From the NCBI GenBank assembly GCA_001466705.2, contig LATX02000189.1:1488001-1552000 (forward strand): DNA of 64,000 bases, written 5' to 3'. Positions 34,980 through 46,007 of this stretch are shown here, piece by piece. A program made the translations under genes and the position numbers. This DNA comes from Moniliophthora roreri (taxonomy: Eukaryota > Basidiomycota > Agaricomycetes > Agaricales > Marasmiaceae). Each line of letters opens with the position of its first letter. Position 1 is the first letter of the stretch. Below the pieces are notes generated by a model. The model was not told where the DNA came from. It saw only the letters and a program-made list of their open reading frames with translations, and made no database searches.

Positions 34980-35412
34980 CTACATCACTGCAACAGGCTT
35001 CAACGGTGCTAGTAAGTTACCCTCGTCCAATGGAATTTTAATCGATCCCGAGTGATCCCATGGACCACGGATTTTCGCTTGAGCAACTTGAGCAGCGGAC
35101 TGTGTCAGGGTGCTTGGCAGGTAGGGTACATCTGCACAATCTGTTGAGAACCAGCTTGTGCCACTTTTATGTCTGCGACGGGGAGGAGAAGCGGGAGGAC
35201 CCTTGGCAAGAATGGACTGGGGGTAGAACGTGGGCCGTGGAACCGAAGGCATTGTATGTTTAGGCGCACTAACATAAGATGCCATGTGTAAGCGGTAGTC
35301 AACACAACGCAAATGCCGAGAGAGAGAGGGAAGTAGGAGAGAAGCCTCACTTTCGCGGAGGAGTTGGCCCTGGGACCAGACGAAGTGCAGAAGGAGGTGC
35401 TCTTCGAGGCAT
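34980..35412 (-). CDS. Small unrecognised protein, 116 aa, two exons
   Basis: Exon 1 35351-35412 and exon 2 34980-35268 (complement), joined by an 82-nt GTGAGG..TTAG intron with matching phase. The product is Pro/Ala/Arg-rich with no membrane segment (start MPRRAPPSALRLVPGPTPPR, middle SPPRRRHKSGTSWFSTDCAD, end ILAKG- and LLAPLKPVAVM-type segments). An SSTL-like ordered part (AAQVAQAKIRGPWDHSGSIK) suggests real coding. I do not recognise the family. Basic and Pro-rich ends could fit a small mitochondrial or nuclear protein, but that is a guess. Confidence 0.55.
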
Positions 35413-35962
35413 GGTTATACAAATGGAATCAAAAACTAGGTCAACAGGTAGGATTCGTTCTGGGGACGCCTGCAAAGGTCGCAGTCAATTTGCCATACTC
35501 CTAAATATGCAGTAACATAACGACTCACGAGATGGCCCTCAAGTCCGAGATACAACGCAATATGCAAAACTGAGAACCTAGGCAGAGTTTTGACCTGGTT
35601 TATCGACCTGGATGAGGAGCCACACAGCCAGGTGCGGCGATCTTAAGTTACAAGAAAATGAGCGGTGGTGATGGTTAAAACTTTAAAAACAGGAGTAAGG
35701 CCGGCAGGGCATCAAGTCCTTATGTAAGACGAGCTGCCAGTGCTTGGATGACGACGAGCGGCTTGAACTTGACTTGAACTTGACATTGACACCGGACGCA
35801 GCAGGTTGCAGCGGGTTGCCTTGGCTGACGGGCGGCGATAGGATAGTGGGTGGTATATTAGAGTGGATATACTGTACGTAGGCGCCTAACAGTTTGATTG
35901 TCCGTGTCGCGTGTTTTGCTGTAATTCCGGGCTTTCCTTTCCACCTCCACGACGCGTCAAAA
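35413..35962. other. Divergent intergenic region
   Basis: 550 bp between outward-facing genes. It contains short imperfect repeats of TTGAACTTGAC (35764-35788). No ORF of note, no named motif. Confidence 0.5.
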
Positions 35963-37191
35963 ATGTCCAGTTCGTCCTTGATCCAAGCAGCCATCTTTGC
36001 TGCAGGTGCCATCGTCGGTGGAGGTGTAACAGCCGTTGTTACGAGCAAAAGGCAGCGTCCAGTGGAAATTGTGTCTCCCAACGTTCAGCCAGCGATTTCA
36101 ACCGTTTCTCCTCCAGTTATCGACCTAGGAGCAAAAGGAAATGCAGAAATATCTAGTGCAGTCTCATTGGCACCACTAGCTTCGTCTGCGCTGAAATACG
36201 GGAACCCTGGTGCGTTTTTTTTTCTGGTGTCTTCCAAATCACAGGCATTGATATATTCTTTCTAGGACCCATCGCAGATCTCACTGTCAAGAAAGCCTAC
36301 GTTGCCGCATACGACCGTAGGCTTCGTCATCCAGCATGGACAGCTGAACATTTAACACTCGCTTCCTTGGGCAAGTCAGCTCTCGTAGCACCACCATCCC
36401 CAGAAGAAGCCGGTGACCGGACAAAATCGGCGTTTATTGAAGATGAATCCATCCCGCTTTCTTTCAGAGCGCGTCTCCAGGATTACTTCAGGAGCGGATA
36501 TGACCGCGGACATATGGTACCAGCTGCAGACGCAAAGTTCTCCCAGGAAGCAATGAATGAGACGTTCCTTCTTTCAAATATTGCACCTCAAGTTGGAGAC
36601 GGTTTCAACCGACATTGTAAGAGACTTTGATGTCCTGATTACTTACTTTTACCACTAATTTTCAATATCACAGATTGGGCATATCTCGAAGATTGGTGTC
36701 GCCGTCTGACTGCTAGCTTTGCAGACGTATACGTCTTCACCGTCCCGCTCTATCTCCCACACCGCGATCACGATGGAAAATGGCGTGTAGTGCGTCTAAA
36801 TCATCCACCTCTACCTTAATTTATACACACTTACTCTCTTTTTTAGACTCATGAAGTAATTGGCTCACCGCCGAACGTCGCCGTCCCCACTCACTTTGCT
36901 AAAGTCGTTCTAACATCTAAACCCTCATCCCCATCCACACCTGACATCCTCGAACTCGCCACAGGTGCATTCGTCTTGCCAAATGCACCAATCCCAGACG
37001 AGACACCACTCGAAAAATTCGTCATGCCGGTGGATGCGGTCGAACGTGCCGCAGGGCTCACGTTGTTCTCGGAGGCTGTTAAAAACGCTTCAAAGCATAT
37101 ATGCAAATCCACGAAATGTGAGGTTATTGTGAGGAGATTTGATGATGCAAGAAAGAGGCCGGAGATTAAGAGAGCAGTTTCCGCTCCATAA
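35963..37191 (+). CDS. NUC1: Mitochondrial DNA/RNA non-specific endonuclease NUC1 (EndoG-type)
   Basis: Exons: 35963-36209, 36266-36616, 36674-36789, 36847-37191; 352 aa, the family's usual size. The N-terminus has a hydrophobic segment (AAIFAAGAIVGGGVTAVV) fitting mitochondrial membrane targeting. The core has YDRGHMVPAADAKFSQEAM, with the DRGH active-site signature (His general base), followed by NETFLLSNIAPQ, which supplies the Mg-binding Asn. EndoG-type nucleases act in mitochondrial DNA degradation and cell death. The signature is unambiguous. It converges with mL46 with only ~50 bp between stop codons. Confidence 0.93.
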
Positions 37192-37242
37192 AGTGCAGTT
37201 CGAAAAGTTATTAGATTAAGGGTAGTAGATTAGCATCTAGCA

Positions 37243-38254
37243 CTAGTAGTCCGAAAGCATATCCTTGATGCCGTCCCAATAATGTCTTGACACCATTGGC
37301 TCAATTTCCTGTTTTGTGAGCCAGGCAAAGTCTTTTGCGCGCTCGACGTTTGGTTTGACTTGTCCAGCCATGATATGGGCTTTGAAAAAGAATGTTACTT
37401 CCTGAAATGGGAGTGAGTGGCGAGCCTGAGAGAGAAATATGAACCACACTTACTTCTGGAAGAGGCTTTCCTTTTAGTGAGAGCTTAGGCTCAGGCTTGT
37501 AGTGACCTATGGGGTTCCGACTGACAATCCAGGCATCCATATGGTCACCACACTCTGTGAACAAATCTCTGTGTGCAGCCTAGCCAACGAAGGTCAGGTT
37601 AGCAAATGTATGAGGTATGCCGGCGCATACCTGATGTAACAACTCCCCCTTCGCCAGATCCCCCGTTGGGAACCTCCACGAGCCCTCAACATCCTGCAAC
37701 AATAGATAGATATTTCTCCTCCCCTTTCTATCCAAACTCTTTGTATCTCTCGCCGTATCACTAGGATGCACCCTGGGCATCATAGGCTCATTCTCGCCTT
37801 CCTGCTCCGCCAGCTGTTCAGCAGCAGCCTTATTCGCAGCAGCCTTCTCCGCGTCAAATTCATCTTCCACACCAAAATCTGGTCCGAAAGCCAATCTTTC
37901 ACGTTTACGTTCTTCCATGTTGAAGCGTGTTTCAAGGATAGATCCCTGTTTGAAGTAAAAGTCGTATGGGAAGGGGTTATGTAGAGCTCGCCTGATACGG
38001 GCTTGGTAGGCATAGTAGGCGCGTTCGAAAGGAGTGGATGTACGTGTAAGAATAGGTGAGCGGTTGAGGAGGATTGCCGTGCTGAGGATAGGTTTTCGGG
38101 GCTTCAGTTGGGTCTCTGGTATTGGCGTTGAGGCGACTGTCGCCAGGGTTCTTGTACAGACACCTGCAGCAGTAATCAGCATACATTTGACCACTATACC
38201 GAGCTGCTCACCTGCTCTGGGTGTCCTACATATTGAGGACGTTAGTAAAGACAT
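37243..38254 (-). CDS. MRPL17: Mitochondrial large-subunit ribosomal protein mL46 (MRPL17)
   Basis: Exons (complement): 38212-38254, 37631-38163, 37454-37579, 37243-37401; 286 aa. A short Arg/Ser/Thr-rich N-terminus (ICRTPRA, then RTLATVAST) fits a mitochondrial presequence. Key stretches are TPFERAYYAYQARIRRALHNPFPYDFYFKQGS, here split as TPFERAYYAYQARIRR and PFPYDFYFKQGS, then IYLLLQDVEGSWRFPTGDL, which is the degenerate Nudix-like fold of mL46, and EVTFFFKAHIMAG. mL46 sits near the mitoribosomal central protuberance. It is divergent from VMA13 with ~130 bp between starts. Confidence 0.88.
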
Positions 38255-38387
38255 ACCTCGTCGTCGGACACGACTGACAGTCGAAAAAATAAAAGCCGCC
38301 GCCTGAGCGTGTGAACTTCTGTTCCTTTCCTGCACTGAGCACAGTCTCCTTATCCTCCTCTCTGGGTCCCTGCGGCCTGCAGTGACA

Positions 38388-40190
38388 ATGTCAGTCTCGC
38401 TCGTCTCTAACGCATATCTTGACGAAACCTCCTCAAAGATCAGATCAAAACCTGTACCATGGGAGGTATTTGCCTTGTGTTCTCTGCTTGAACAGTTCTA
38501 ACTCGAAAATAGGGTTACCAGCGCGCCGATCTCGTCACCTCTGAGGAGCTCACTCTCATTAAGAAAGTCGACAGACAACCCAGGGCAAAGATTGAGTCGC
38601 TTCTATTATCGGATGGACAGACGTATGCTCTGCTCTACCTCCGTCTTCTCAAGAAACTTCAGAGAGTGGATACAATGCAATCTATTCTGGTTCTTATTGC
38701 GGATGCTCTCCAAGGTGCCCTATCTCGTTCACCAGAGCAGTCTTTGGAGGCTGATATGAATGATAGACCACGATGAACGTATACCTCTGTTCACAAGAAC
38801 TACCGAGTCCGATCCTGAATTACCCTACACTCCACTTCTTCGGTGAGATGTCCTTCCTTTCGACATGTTCACAATTACTGACCAGCACTTAGGACTCTAG
38901 ACATGCAAGATGAATTCATGCAACTAAAGGCCGCGCAAATCCTCACCGTCCTCCTCTGGTGGCACTCAGCATCACTCTCTTCAATCAACCCGTACTGATG
39001 ATGACTTCATACCATACTACAGCTCTGAACCTAAACCTCTGCAACCCAAGCTTTTGCAGCCCTTCCTGAACACATTGGCATCCATGATTCAATCCAACTC
39101 CAACAACAAACATGACGTTGGTGTCCAATGCCTTGAAGCTCTCTTGGCCCGCCCTGAATGCCGACAGGCCGTTTGGGCAATACCGGGGATCATCCATGGG
39201 TACGGCTCCTTCGGTCTTTGATGATCTAGTCAATGCTAACAATCCTCATCAGCTTCGTAGACATCCTCAAACGCAACCCAGGTCCACAAATGAGCTATCA
39301 AGTCTCTTTCTGCCTCTGGCTCCTGTCCTTCGAGCGAGACGTCGCACAGGATATAAACAAGTGTGTTTCAGCGCCCACTCTCTCTTCAGTTTACCTGAAT
39401 GATTTGTGTAAGGAAATTTGACATCATACCTATCCTTGTACGAGTCGCACAGGGCGCGGTTAAAGAGAAAGTCATCCGAGTCATCGTCGCCACCTTCCGC
39501 AACCTAGTAACCAAAGCACCCAACGCTAACCTCCCAGCCATGCTCGTCGCGCAGCTCTTGCCATTTGCAAAGAACCTATGTACAAGAAAATGGACGGACG
39601 AGGACATTGTGGAGGATGTACAGTTTTTGAGGGATGAGCTCGCAGCCAATTTCCAGAGTTTGACGTCCGTCATTTCAGCCTCTGGCTTGTTGGCATTTTG
39701 CTAATAGATCTGATGGCATGCAGGACTTATGACGAATACACATCCGAGTTAGCTTCAGGACATCTTTCGTGGACACCTGTTCATGAGTCGGACGATTTCT
39801 GGAAAGAGAATGCGGCCAAGTTGAATGATAAGGATTATGAACAGCTCAAGTACGCGCTCTTCTCTTGTCTCTTGTCTCTATTCCTCGCTCATTTGGGACT
39901 GGCAAATAGGATTCTCATTCGTCTCTTGAAAGATTCGAGAGATCCCAATGTTTTGGCCGTAGCTGCTCATGATATCGGTCAATACGTCAAGCACTATGAG
40001 CGGGGCAAGAAGTACGTTTTCTTTCATTGTTTTCCTGCCCCTTGTTTTCTTATCTTCACCTCACAGACCTGTAACGGAGTTAGGAGGTAAAACTCGCGTC
40101 ATGGAACTAATGACACATGAGAATGCCGATGTAAGATATCGGGCATTGATGTCGGTACAGCTGCTTGTTAGCCAACCTTGGGTGTCTTGA
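38388..40190 (+). CDS. VMA13: V-type proton ATPase subunit H (VMA13)
   Basis: Ten exons: 38388-38465, 38513-38714, 38767-38842, 38893-38958, 39023-39199, 39253-39360, 39413-39664, 39724-39849, 39910-40011, 40067-40190; 436 aa. Helical HEAT-like repeats run throughout. Diagnostic parts are YQRADLVTSEELTLIKKVD, PQMSYQVSFCLWLLSF, and the conserved C-terminal domain with LSWTPVHESDDFWKENA, KLND-type linker, VLAVAAHDIGQYVKHYERGK and VMELMTHENADVRYRALM. Subunit H couples and silences V1 and Vo on vacuolar membranes. Seven of the nine introns are phase 2. A strong call. Confidence 0.94.
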
Positions 40191-40657
40191 AACGGGATGA
40201 GTGAATAGGTACAACAGCAGCACCACAATTACTCTATTACAGTATACCTCAGTCTGGACCGGACAATTTTACATTTCCTTTTAAGTATACAATTCCAAGT
40301 GCATGTAACTTACACCAATGTCAATTACGAACGACGATTCAGATCGACAATGATCAAGGCGAGGAGTCCTTGTCAGACTCGGAGAGGTTTTGTCTGGATC
40401 CCATCCTACCCAGATGAGTACTTTTCCGTCAAAGAGCCTAATGGTAGCGGCATAGACTTCGCCATTCCCGCTCTTCAAGGGAGCGTAGGGATCTCAATTT
40501 TTGACCATGGCGAGGTCTATGTGTATAACAGTTCGACGAGATTTATGGAAATTTGGAAGGAAGTAGCGTGAGAAGGCCGACGCGACGCGTTTCTTGTTGA
40601 GAACGTTCATCGAGGTACTTCACAACCCGAGCCTAGTCAGGCTTCCCCTCTTTCAGA
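40191..40657. other. Intergenic
   Basis: About 470 bp between VMA13 and gamma-tubulin. Overlapping short ORFs on both strands (40281-40571) do not extend or splice into a recognisable protein. Confidence 0.45.
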
Positions 40658-42396
40658 ATGCCACGCGAGATTGTCACGGTACAACTAGGACAATGCGGTA
40701 ACCAAAGCAAGTTGATTCCTCATAGCCTTGGATGCGTACTGATGAGCAGTTGCAGTGGGTTCTGTTTACTGGCAACGCCTCTGCGCCGAACACGGAATCA
40801 ACAAAGAAGGCATCTTGGAAGAATGGGCCACGGAAGGGGGCGATAGAAAAGACGTGTTTTTCTACCAAGCTGACGACGAACATTATATTCCCCGAGCCAT
40901 TCTCGTTGATCTCGAACCGAGGGTTATCAACAATATTCTGGCTTCCCCGTACGCGAACTTGTACAACCCGGAGAACATCTTTGTATCAAAGGATGGTGGA
41001 GGCGCGGGCAATAACTGGGCGCAAGGTTATGCTGCTGGGGAGAGGATATACGAAGAGATTATGGAGATGATTGATAGGGAGGCAGAAGGAAGTGATTCGT
41101 TAGAGGTGTGTTAAAAGTCCTTTCTGTCAACTTCCGCCTTTCCAAGAATGATTAATTTATCTTTAGGGCTTCATGTTAACACATTCTATCGCAGGAGGTA
41201 CTGGATCTGGCCTTGGATCCTTTGTCCTGGAACGCCTTAACGACAAGTTTCCCAAGAAGCTTATACAGACATACAGCGTGTTCCCGAATGCTCAGGAGGG
41301 TGATGTCGTCGTGCAACCGTACAATTCTCTTCTTACCTTGAAGCGTCTTGTCAACCATGCCGACTCGGTAGTTGTCCTCGATAATGGAGCTTTGGCGCGA
41401 ATAGCAGCGGATAGGTTACATGTACAAACACCTACGTTTGATCAGACGAATCAACTGGTGGGTCTCTCGAAAGCTATTTTGCGACTTTGTGTGTTGACAT
41501 AAAACAGGTGTCCACTGTGATGGCCGCCAGTACACAAACGCTGCGGTACCCAGGCTTCATGAATAACGATTTAGTCGGCATCATCGCCTCTCTTATTCCA
41601 ACACCTCGATGCCATTTCCTCATGACATCCTACACCCCCTTTACCAGCGATTCTATTGACAAGGTCAGTGTTCCTTACGTGCAACTCTCATCCCAAGTAA
41701 TGCCTTTCCTCACAGGCTAAACCTATCCGGCGAACAACAGTCCTCGATGTCATGCGACGACTCCTCCAACCCAAAAATCGAATGGTCTCCACATCACCCA
41801 GCAAAACTGCTTGTTACATCTCCATTTTAAACATCATCCAAGGTGATGTCGATCCTACCGAGGTACACCAATCTTTACTTCGTATTCGGGAACGACAATT
41901 AGCAAACTTCATCTCTTGGGGACCTGCATCGATTCAAGTGGCGCCAACAAGGAGATCACCATATATTGCGACGAATCATCGTGTGAGTGGGTTGATGCTC
42001 GCAAACCATACGAGTATCGCTTCGGTGAGTTATGAGTGACCTTGCGTATTAAACGGGGTACCGACGTCTTCAATTGCAGCTCTTTAAGCGCATGCTGGAT
42101 CAGTTCGATAGGTTGAGAAAGAAGAGGGCGTTTTTGGAGCAGTATAAGAAGGAGAAGATGTTTGAGAACGGTTTCGAAGAGTTCGACGATGCACGGTTAG
42201 TATTAGATGATATCTCTTTACTTTGCAGTATTCATCCTTGATTACAGCGCCACCTGCGACGAATTGTTGAAAGAGTACAAGGCCTGCGAGAGTTCTGACT
42301 ACATTTCATACGTGCGTACTACTCCTTCAGTCTTACTCAGACCTTTCCACTCAATCAACCCGATTGCAGGGTTCAAATGACAATGAGCCGTCCTAA
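40658..42396 (+). CDS. Gamma-tubulin
   Basis: Eight exons: 40658-40706, 40756-41105, 41167-41457, 41508-41663, 41716-42024, 42080-42195, 42248-42311, 42370-42396; 453 aa. Start [16 protein letters not shown]; exon 2 gives [19 protein letters not shown]. The tubulin signature is the GTP-binding [18 protein letters not shown], and a gamma-type stretch reads [19 protein letters not shown]. Gamma-tubulin nucleates microtubules at spindle pole bodies as part of the gamma-tubulin complex. Intron 1 (40707-40755) is GC-AG with the classic GCAAGT donor. The 3' end faces MBF1. Confidence 0.96.
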
Positions 42397-42610
42397 ACGA
42401 TAGTGTAAATTGTTGCGCGTACCTGTAGACCTCGTTTTTTGCTTGTTATGTGATTTTTTTGCGCGAAACCCGTAAGTGCGAAGACGTTCGCAAAGAGATC
42501 TCGCACTGAACGTTTTCTGAACGAATGTATTTTGAAAGGACATGTAGTGATAACAACAAACTATGATACAATCCCAGAAGGAGTCGGTGGTGGAGGGATC
42601 AAAGAATCAT

Positions 42611-43340
42611 TTATGATTTCTTTGGTCCCCCCAGTTTTTCCCCAATATTGGACCCTGTTAAGGCATTGTAAGCACGCATGTCGGTATGACGTAAGAAATG
42701 GCACACGCACCCCTCAGTTTGACACCCAGTACACGCTCGAGCTTTCCTAGAATCTGCGGGTTGGGAATAGCCTTCCCGGACTCGTAATCTTGGATGACAG
42801 AAGGCTTCTCATTAACCTTCTGTGCAAGGTCCTTTTGCGCCAGTTTGAGATCCATACGGGCGGTTTGGATGGCCTATGGGAACGTTAGAACTTATTACAT
42901 CAGAATCGGTATAAAATTGAAAACGCACACGACCGACGGAGGGAGCGACCTTGGGCGGCGGTGCGACCTCGTTCTCCCTATCCAGTTTGGCTATACGTTG
43001 GTGATCAGTGCCTATAGAGAAGAGAAAGATGAGTTAGGGTGGTAGGCGAGGTAGGAGTGTGGGAGACGCATGCCTTGGTGCCCCTTGTTTCCACTACTGG
43101 TCGTCTTCTTGTCGGTCGATACTACAGCGCCAGAACGTCGAGCCTTGCTAGATTATGAGTGTTGCTTGCTGAACACTGTAGAATTGATACTTACAGCTGC
43201 AAGAAGATGAGGTCAGTATGTGTTGCGTACGCCACGAGTTACATCCCAAACTCACCATTAATATCAGAGTCCTTCTTGGTGACTTTGGCAGTCTGTTTCT
43301 TGAATCCAATAACGGTTTTGTTATCCCAGTCGTCGCTCAT
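42611..43340 (-). CDS. MBF1: Multiprotein-bridging factor 1 (transcription coactivator)
   Basis: Predicted exons (complement): 43256-43340, 43195-43196, 43074-43143, 42929-43011, 42711-42873, 42611-42654; 148 aa, normal for MBF1. The N-terminal MBF1 domain reads [15 protein letters not shown] then [16 protein letters not shown]. It is followed by [15 protein letters not shown] and the helix-turn-helix (Cro/C1-type) core [20 protein letters not shown], and an end with [13 protein letters not shown]1 bridges bZIP activators to TBP. Exon 2 is only two bases (CT). Without it the conserved NAARRSG frame cannot be reached. The intron at 43012-43073 is GC-AG (donor GCATGC). The family call is certain; the micro-exon is inferred from phase and conservation. 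Confidence 0.93.
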
Positions 43341-44345
43341 TATGAAGAAATAAGTAGATGAGGTCTAAAAGTCTAGGCAAGTAGGAGAAATGTGCTGGGT
43401 TTGGTGAATGATAAGAAGCAAGGAGATGATTTTTGTTTATAACTGTATGGCTGACTCATTACACCTCCACCTCGGTTCCTTCAAGTTTGACAGAGTTCTC
43501 ATCACTCAAGACACAGCTTGTGTACAGGAGCGCTCGTCAAGTCCCGGATTCATACGGGAAGATTCCGATGCCGGTGAGTTGTTCACCGAGCACTCATTCT
43601 AGGATTTGTAAAGCTAGAAATAAAGGATTGTCTTTAGTGCAGGACCTTTTGACGAATACATAACCTCAGTGCCCTTGTCTGATAGCGCACTCCTCGGGAG
43701 GCTGCAGAGTCATCCCGGTGGAGTGCTAGACTAGTCGATTCTCCAAAATGCCAATAAGAACGAGCAGAAACGGAAGGAACACAGATAATTGGTTGTCTAT
43801 TTAGACGTTTGGCTGTTTCTGAGCGTCCAGACTCGAGTCAGGCTGGAACAACGCCCGCACTGATCCGGCTTAAGTCTGGTGAGCGATTCCACCGCATTTT
43901 TTCAAGGTCGTGTCCAGGGATCGACCTTTAGATCTTGTCCTATCTATGCACGTCCGTCACATTGCAAGCAAGAAAATGTATCAGAGACTGTCGTTACTGT
44001 CGCAAGATACTCGAGCTGCTGGCCCATCCTCTTCTGGTTTGTCGGCAATTATCGATAATGGACGTGGGTTCATCGATTGTCTCGGCTTTTCGCAATGTCA
44101 TGATAGTGCTTTTTGTGTCGTTGAAGCTGATGCCGAGCGCTACACGAACGATAATCATAGTTGAAGTAATACCCTACAGGCACGGCCTCAACCAAGTTTT
44201 GAATGTAGAGTCACAGATGAAGACTTACTGCTAGAGGAGCCCAAATTCGTGAGCATATCATGGTTGTCCCAGCCAGTAAGACCCTATCGTCTGCCATCAC
44301 GTGATTGAATGACACACTTGTTTGAATTTGTTGCCCAAATTCCCA
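43341..44345. other. Intergenic start of the repeat-rich half
   Basis: About 1 kb with short ORFs in several frames (43408-43663, 43910-44234). One frame has a hydrophobic run (SSIVSAFRNVMIVLFVSLKLM) that could be debris of a membrane-protein gene. No intact gene can be supported. Confidence 0.4.
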
Positions 44346-44347
44346 AA

Positions 44348-44425
44348 GACTGTTGGTGCAGTGGTAACGCGCCTGCTGAGTAAGCTTTTGCTGAAGTTCT
44401 GTGTTCAATCCTTTGTAGTTCATTT
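44348..44425 (+). repeat. tRNA-like sequence, possible SINE head
   Basis: An A-box-like TGGTGCAGTGG (44354-44364) is followed ~38 bp later by a B-box-like TGTTCAATCC (44402-44411), a spacing seen in tRNA genes and tRNA-derived SINEs. A T-run (44423-44428) follows, as in RNA polymerase III terminators. I could not fold a clean cloverleaf with paired acceptor ends, so a functional tRNA is unlikely. Confidence 0.35.
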
Positions 44426-44448
44426 TTTGCAATCTCACACGTAGCATG

Positions 44449-44660
44449 TTGTTAGGTGGTTAGGGGTTAGGTAGGTAGGGAGCCCACACCAGTGGGCTCT
44501 TGGTGCAAAGCGCCCCCTGCTGAGGGCAGGTTAGGGGTTTGGGTTAGGAGGGGGGGTGCAGGGGAGGAACACTCCGCATAAGAATTAGGGATTTGAGAAT
44601 ATAAATGGGGGTGTGGGGGGAACCCCCATGTTAGGGGTTTGGAGTTAGTGATTAGGTATG
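44449..44660. repeat. G-rich TTAGGG-like tract with hairpins
   Basis: Many copies of GTTAGG and TTAGGGG words, plus G-runs of 5-7. Two inverted repeats stand out: GAGCCCAC-ACCA-GTGGGCTC (about 44480-44499) and GGGGGG-AA-CCCCC (about 44616-44628). TTAGGG is the telomere unit of most fungi, but the units here are irregular, so this is telomere-like, not a telomere. Confidence 0.6.
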
Positions 44661-45098
44661 CAGCAGTGTCTGTTCAGAAGCATGGAGATCAATTTCCAAA
44701 GATAGATTTATTTACATCATGTGATGGCAGATGATGGGGTCTTACTAGGCTACTTTATCATGGTTCCCTGAGCTCATGGATCAGGGTTGTAATTGGGGTT
44801 GTTGATGTCAATAAATCCCCCCCATTGGATAAAACCAATTCCCAGAAAGAGCATTACAATGAAATATAATGAATATATCAATCCACATTCTAGTCTGGAC
44901 ACCAAAAAAAGGTCAGAAGATGCTAGCATGGAGTAGAACGTGCTCATGTTGCAGCCAACACAATGCTATACAAATTCCAGGCTTGGGGCCCCAGATGCTC
45001 TTCTACCTTGTGACTAATCTTGAAGATATGAGAGGCTGGAAATCTATAAGTAATTGGCTCTATGAATTCACTGCAAAATGCACCTATAAGTGTGGAAA
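44661..45098. other. Unannotated flank of the retrotransposon
   Basis: About 440 bp of AT-rich sequence. A 77-aa frame (44869-45102) has no recognisable family and stops just at the insertion site. Confidence 0.4.
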
Positions 45099-45103
45099 GT
45101 AGC

Positions 45104-45538
45104 TGTTATGTTTTCCTTACCCTGTTCTATGCTTCTCTTTCAATTTGGACTTATTACACCTTCCCAGCCCCCTTTTTCTTATAATTCCCATGCTTCTCCT
45201 TTCCCTCGGACTTAGTACACATCCCTTGCCTCCTTTTTCCTATCGAAGTTGCATCATATCCTGACCTCATTGGTATTTATTATCATATCATCGTAGTTAT
45301 CGGACGTCATATTACGTAGACTACATGACCTGGTTGTACGTATTTAAGTGCTCAAGCTAAGACTCTAAGTCTTCAGCTTGACCTAGTTAATCCATACTTG
45401 TGTCAACGCCAGAATCTGAAGGAACTCTTAACTTTAGCATCCGCTAAACGAACTCAAACTTGAACTTGTAAACTGCTAGTAAGAGAAGTCTTTCTCTTAG
45501 AGTAGTTGAGTTAGCGTTGCTGCGCAAGTAACGTAACA
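45104..45538 (+). repeat. 5' LTR of element A
   Basis: Starts TGTTATGTTTTCC, ends GTAACGTAACA. It contains TATTTAA at 45341-45347, a hairpin at 45353-45380 and the self-priming target CAGCTTGACCT at 45374-45384. About 95% identical to the 58469-58903 copy by eye. Confidence 0.92.
45341..45384 (+). promoter_or_regulatory. Predicted LTR core promoter and RNA 5' end, element A
   Basis: TATTTAA lies 33 bp upstream of TCAGCTTGACCT. That 12-mer (45373-45384) is the exact reverse complement of the primer-binding site at 45541-45552. As in Tf1, the transcript would have to begin close to 45374 for its 5' end to act as primer. The start site itself is inferred. Confidence 0.6.
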
Positions 45539-45540
45539 CA

Positions 45541-45552
45541 AGGTCAAGCTGA
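45541..45552 (+). promoter_or_regulatory. Primer-binding site of element A, self-priming type
   Basis: AGGTCAAGCTGA begins two bases after the LTR, where reverse transcription of LTR elements is primed. It pairs perfectly with TCAGCTTGACCT inside the element's own LTR, not obviously with a tRNA 3' end. Confidence 0.65.
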
Positions 45553-45610
45553 TCGATTGCCGACCTATCGAGGTTTAGGCACTCACTAGGAGACCAAGAC
45601 GCCACCACGG

Positions 45611-46007
45611 ATGGAATCCCAGATCGAGAAGGACATTGAGGAAGCAGAAGAGCGCCAGCATGGGTTACTAACCCAATCTATATCGAATCCAGGTGGACGA
45701 GTGATCCCACCATTAACCCGGGCATCCCGCAGGGAGTTGTTGACCCCCTTGCTATTGCCATTGCCAACGAATCAGCCTCGGGAAGAGATACCAAGAGAAC
45801 GCCTCGAAACAAAGAAAACCTTGACCCCGCTATCCATTTCGATTGGATCAGAAGAGATTGAATTAGAAGGAGAAATGTTGCCTTCTACACTGAAGAAGCC
45901 CGAACTCGATATATCGAATACCTCTTTGATCTCAGTAGAGGAATCGGACCCCTTTCAACGCCTTCTACACGTATTAAAGAACAGCCCCAGATCAACCAGA
46001 CAACTAC
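45611..46007 (+). pseudogene. Element A gag, N-terminal part
   Basis: Starts at ATG 45611 in good context (CCACGGATGG), MESQIEKDIEEAEERQHG, and runs open until the insertion of element B after codon ...RQL. It is Ser/Pro/Glu-rich and disordered, the usual N-terminus of fungal Ty3 gags. It continues in frame at 52553. Confidence 0.8.

Noticed and set aside
40281..40571. Overlapping ORFs on both strands between VMA13 and gamma-tubulin
   Set aside because: Short, no family pattern, and no splice extension on either strand.
43910..44234. ORFs with a hydrophobic run
   Set aside because: Too short, in competing frames, no start, splice or family support; possibly debris.
44869..45102. 77-aa ORF before element A
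   Set aside because: No recognisable family; ends at the insertion site and does not continue beyond 58908 in any convincing frame.
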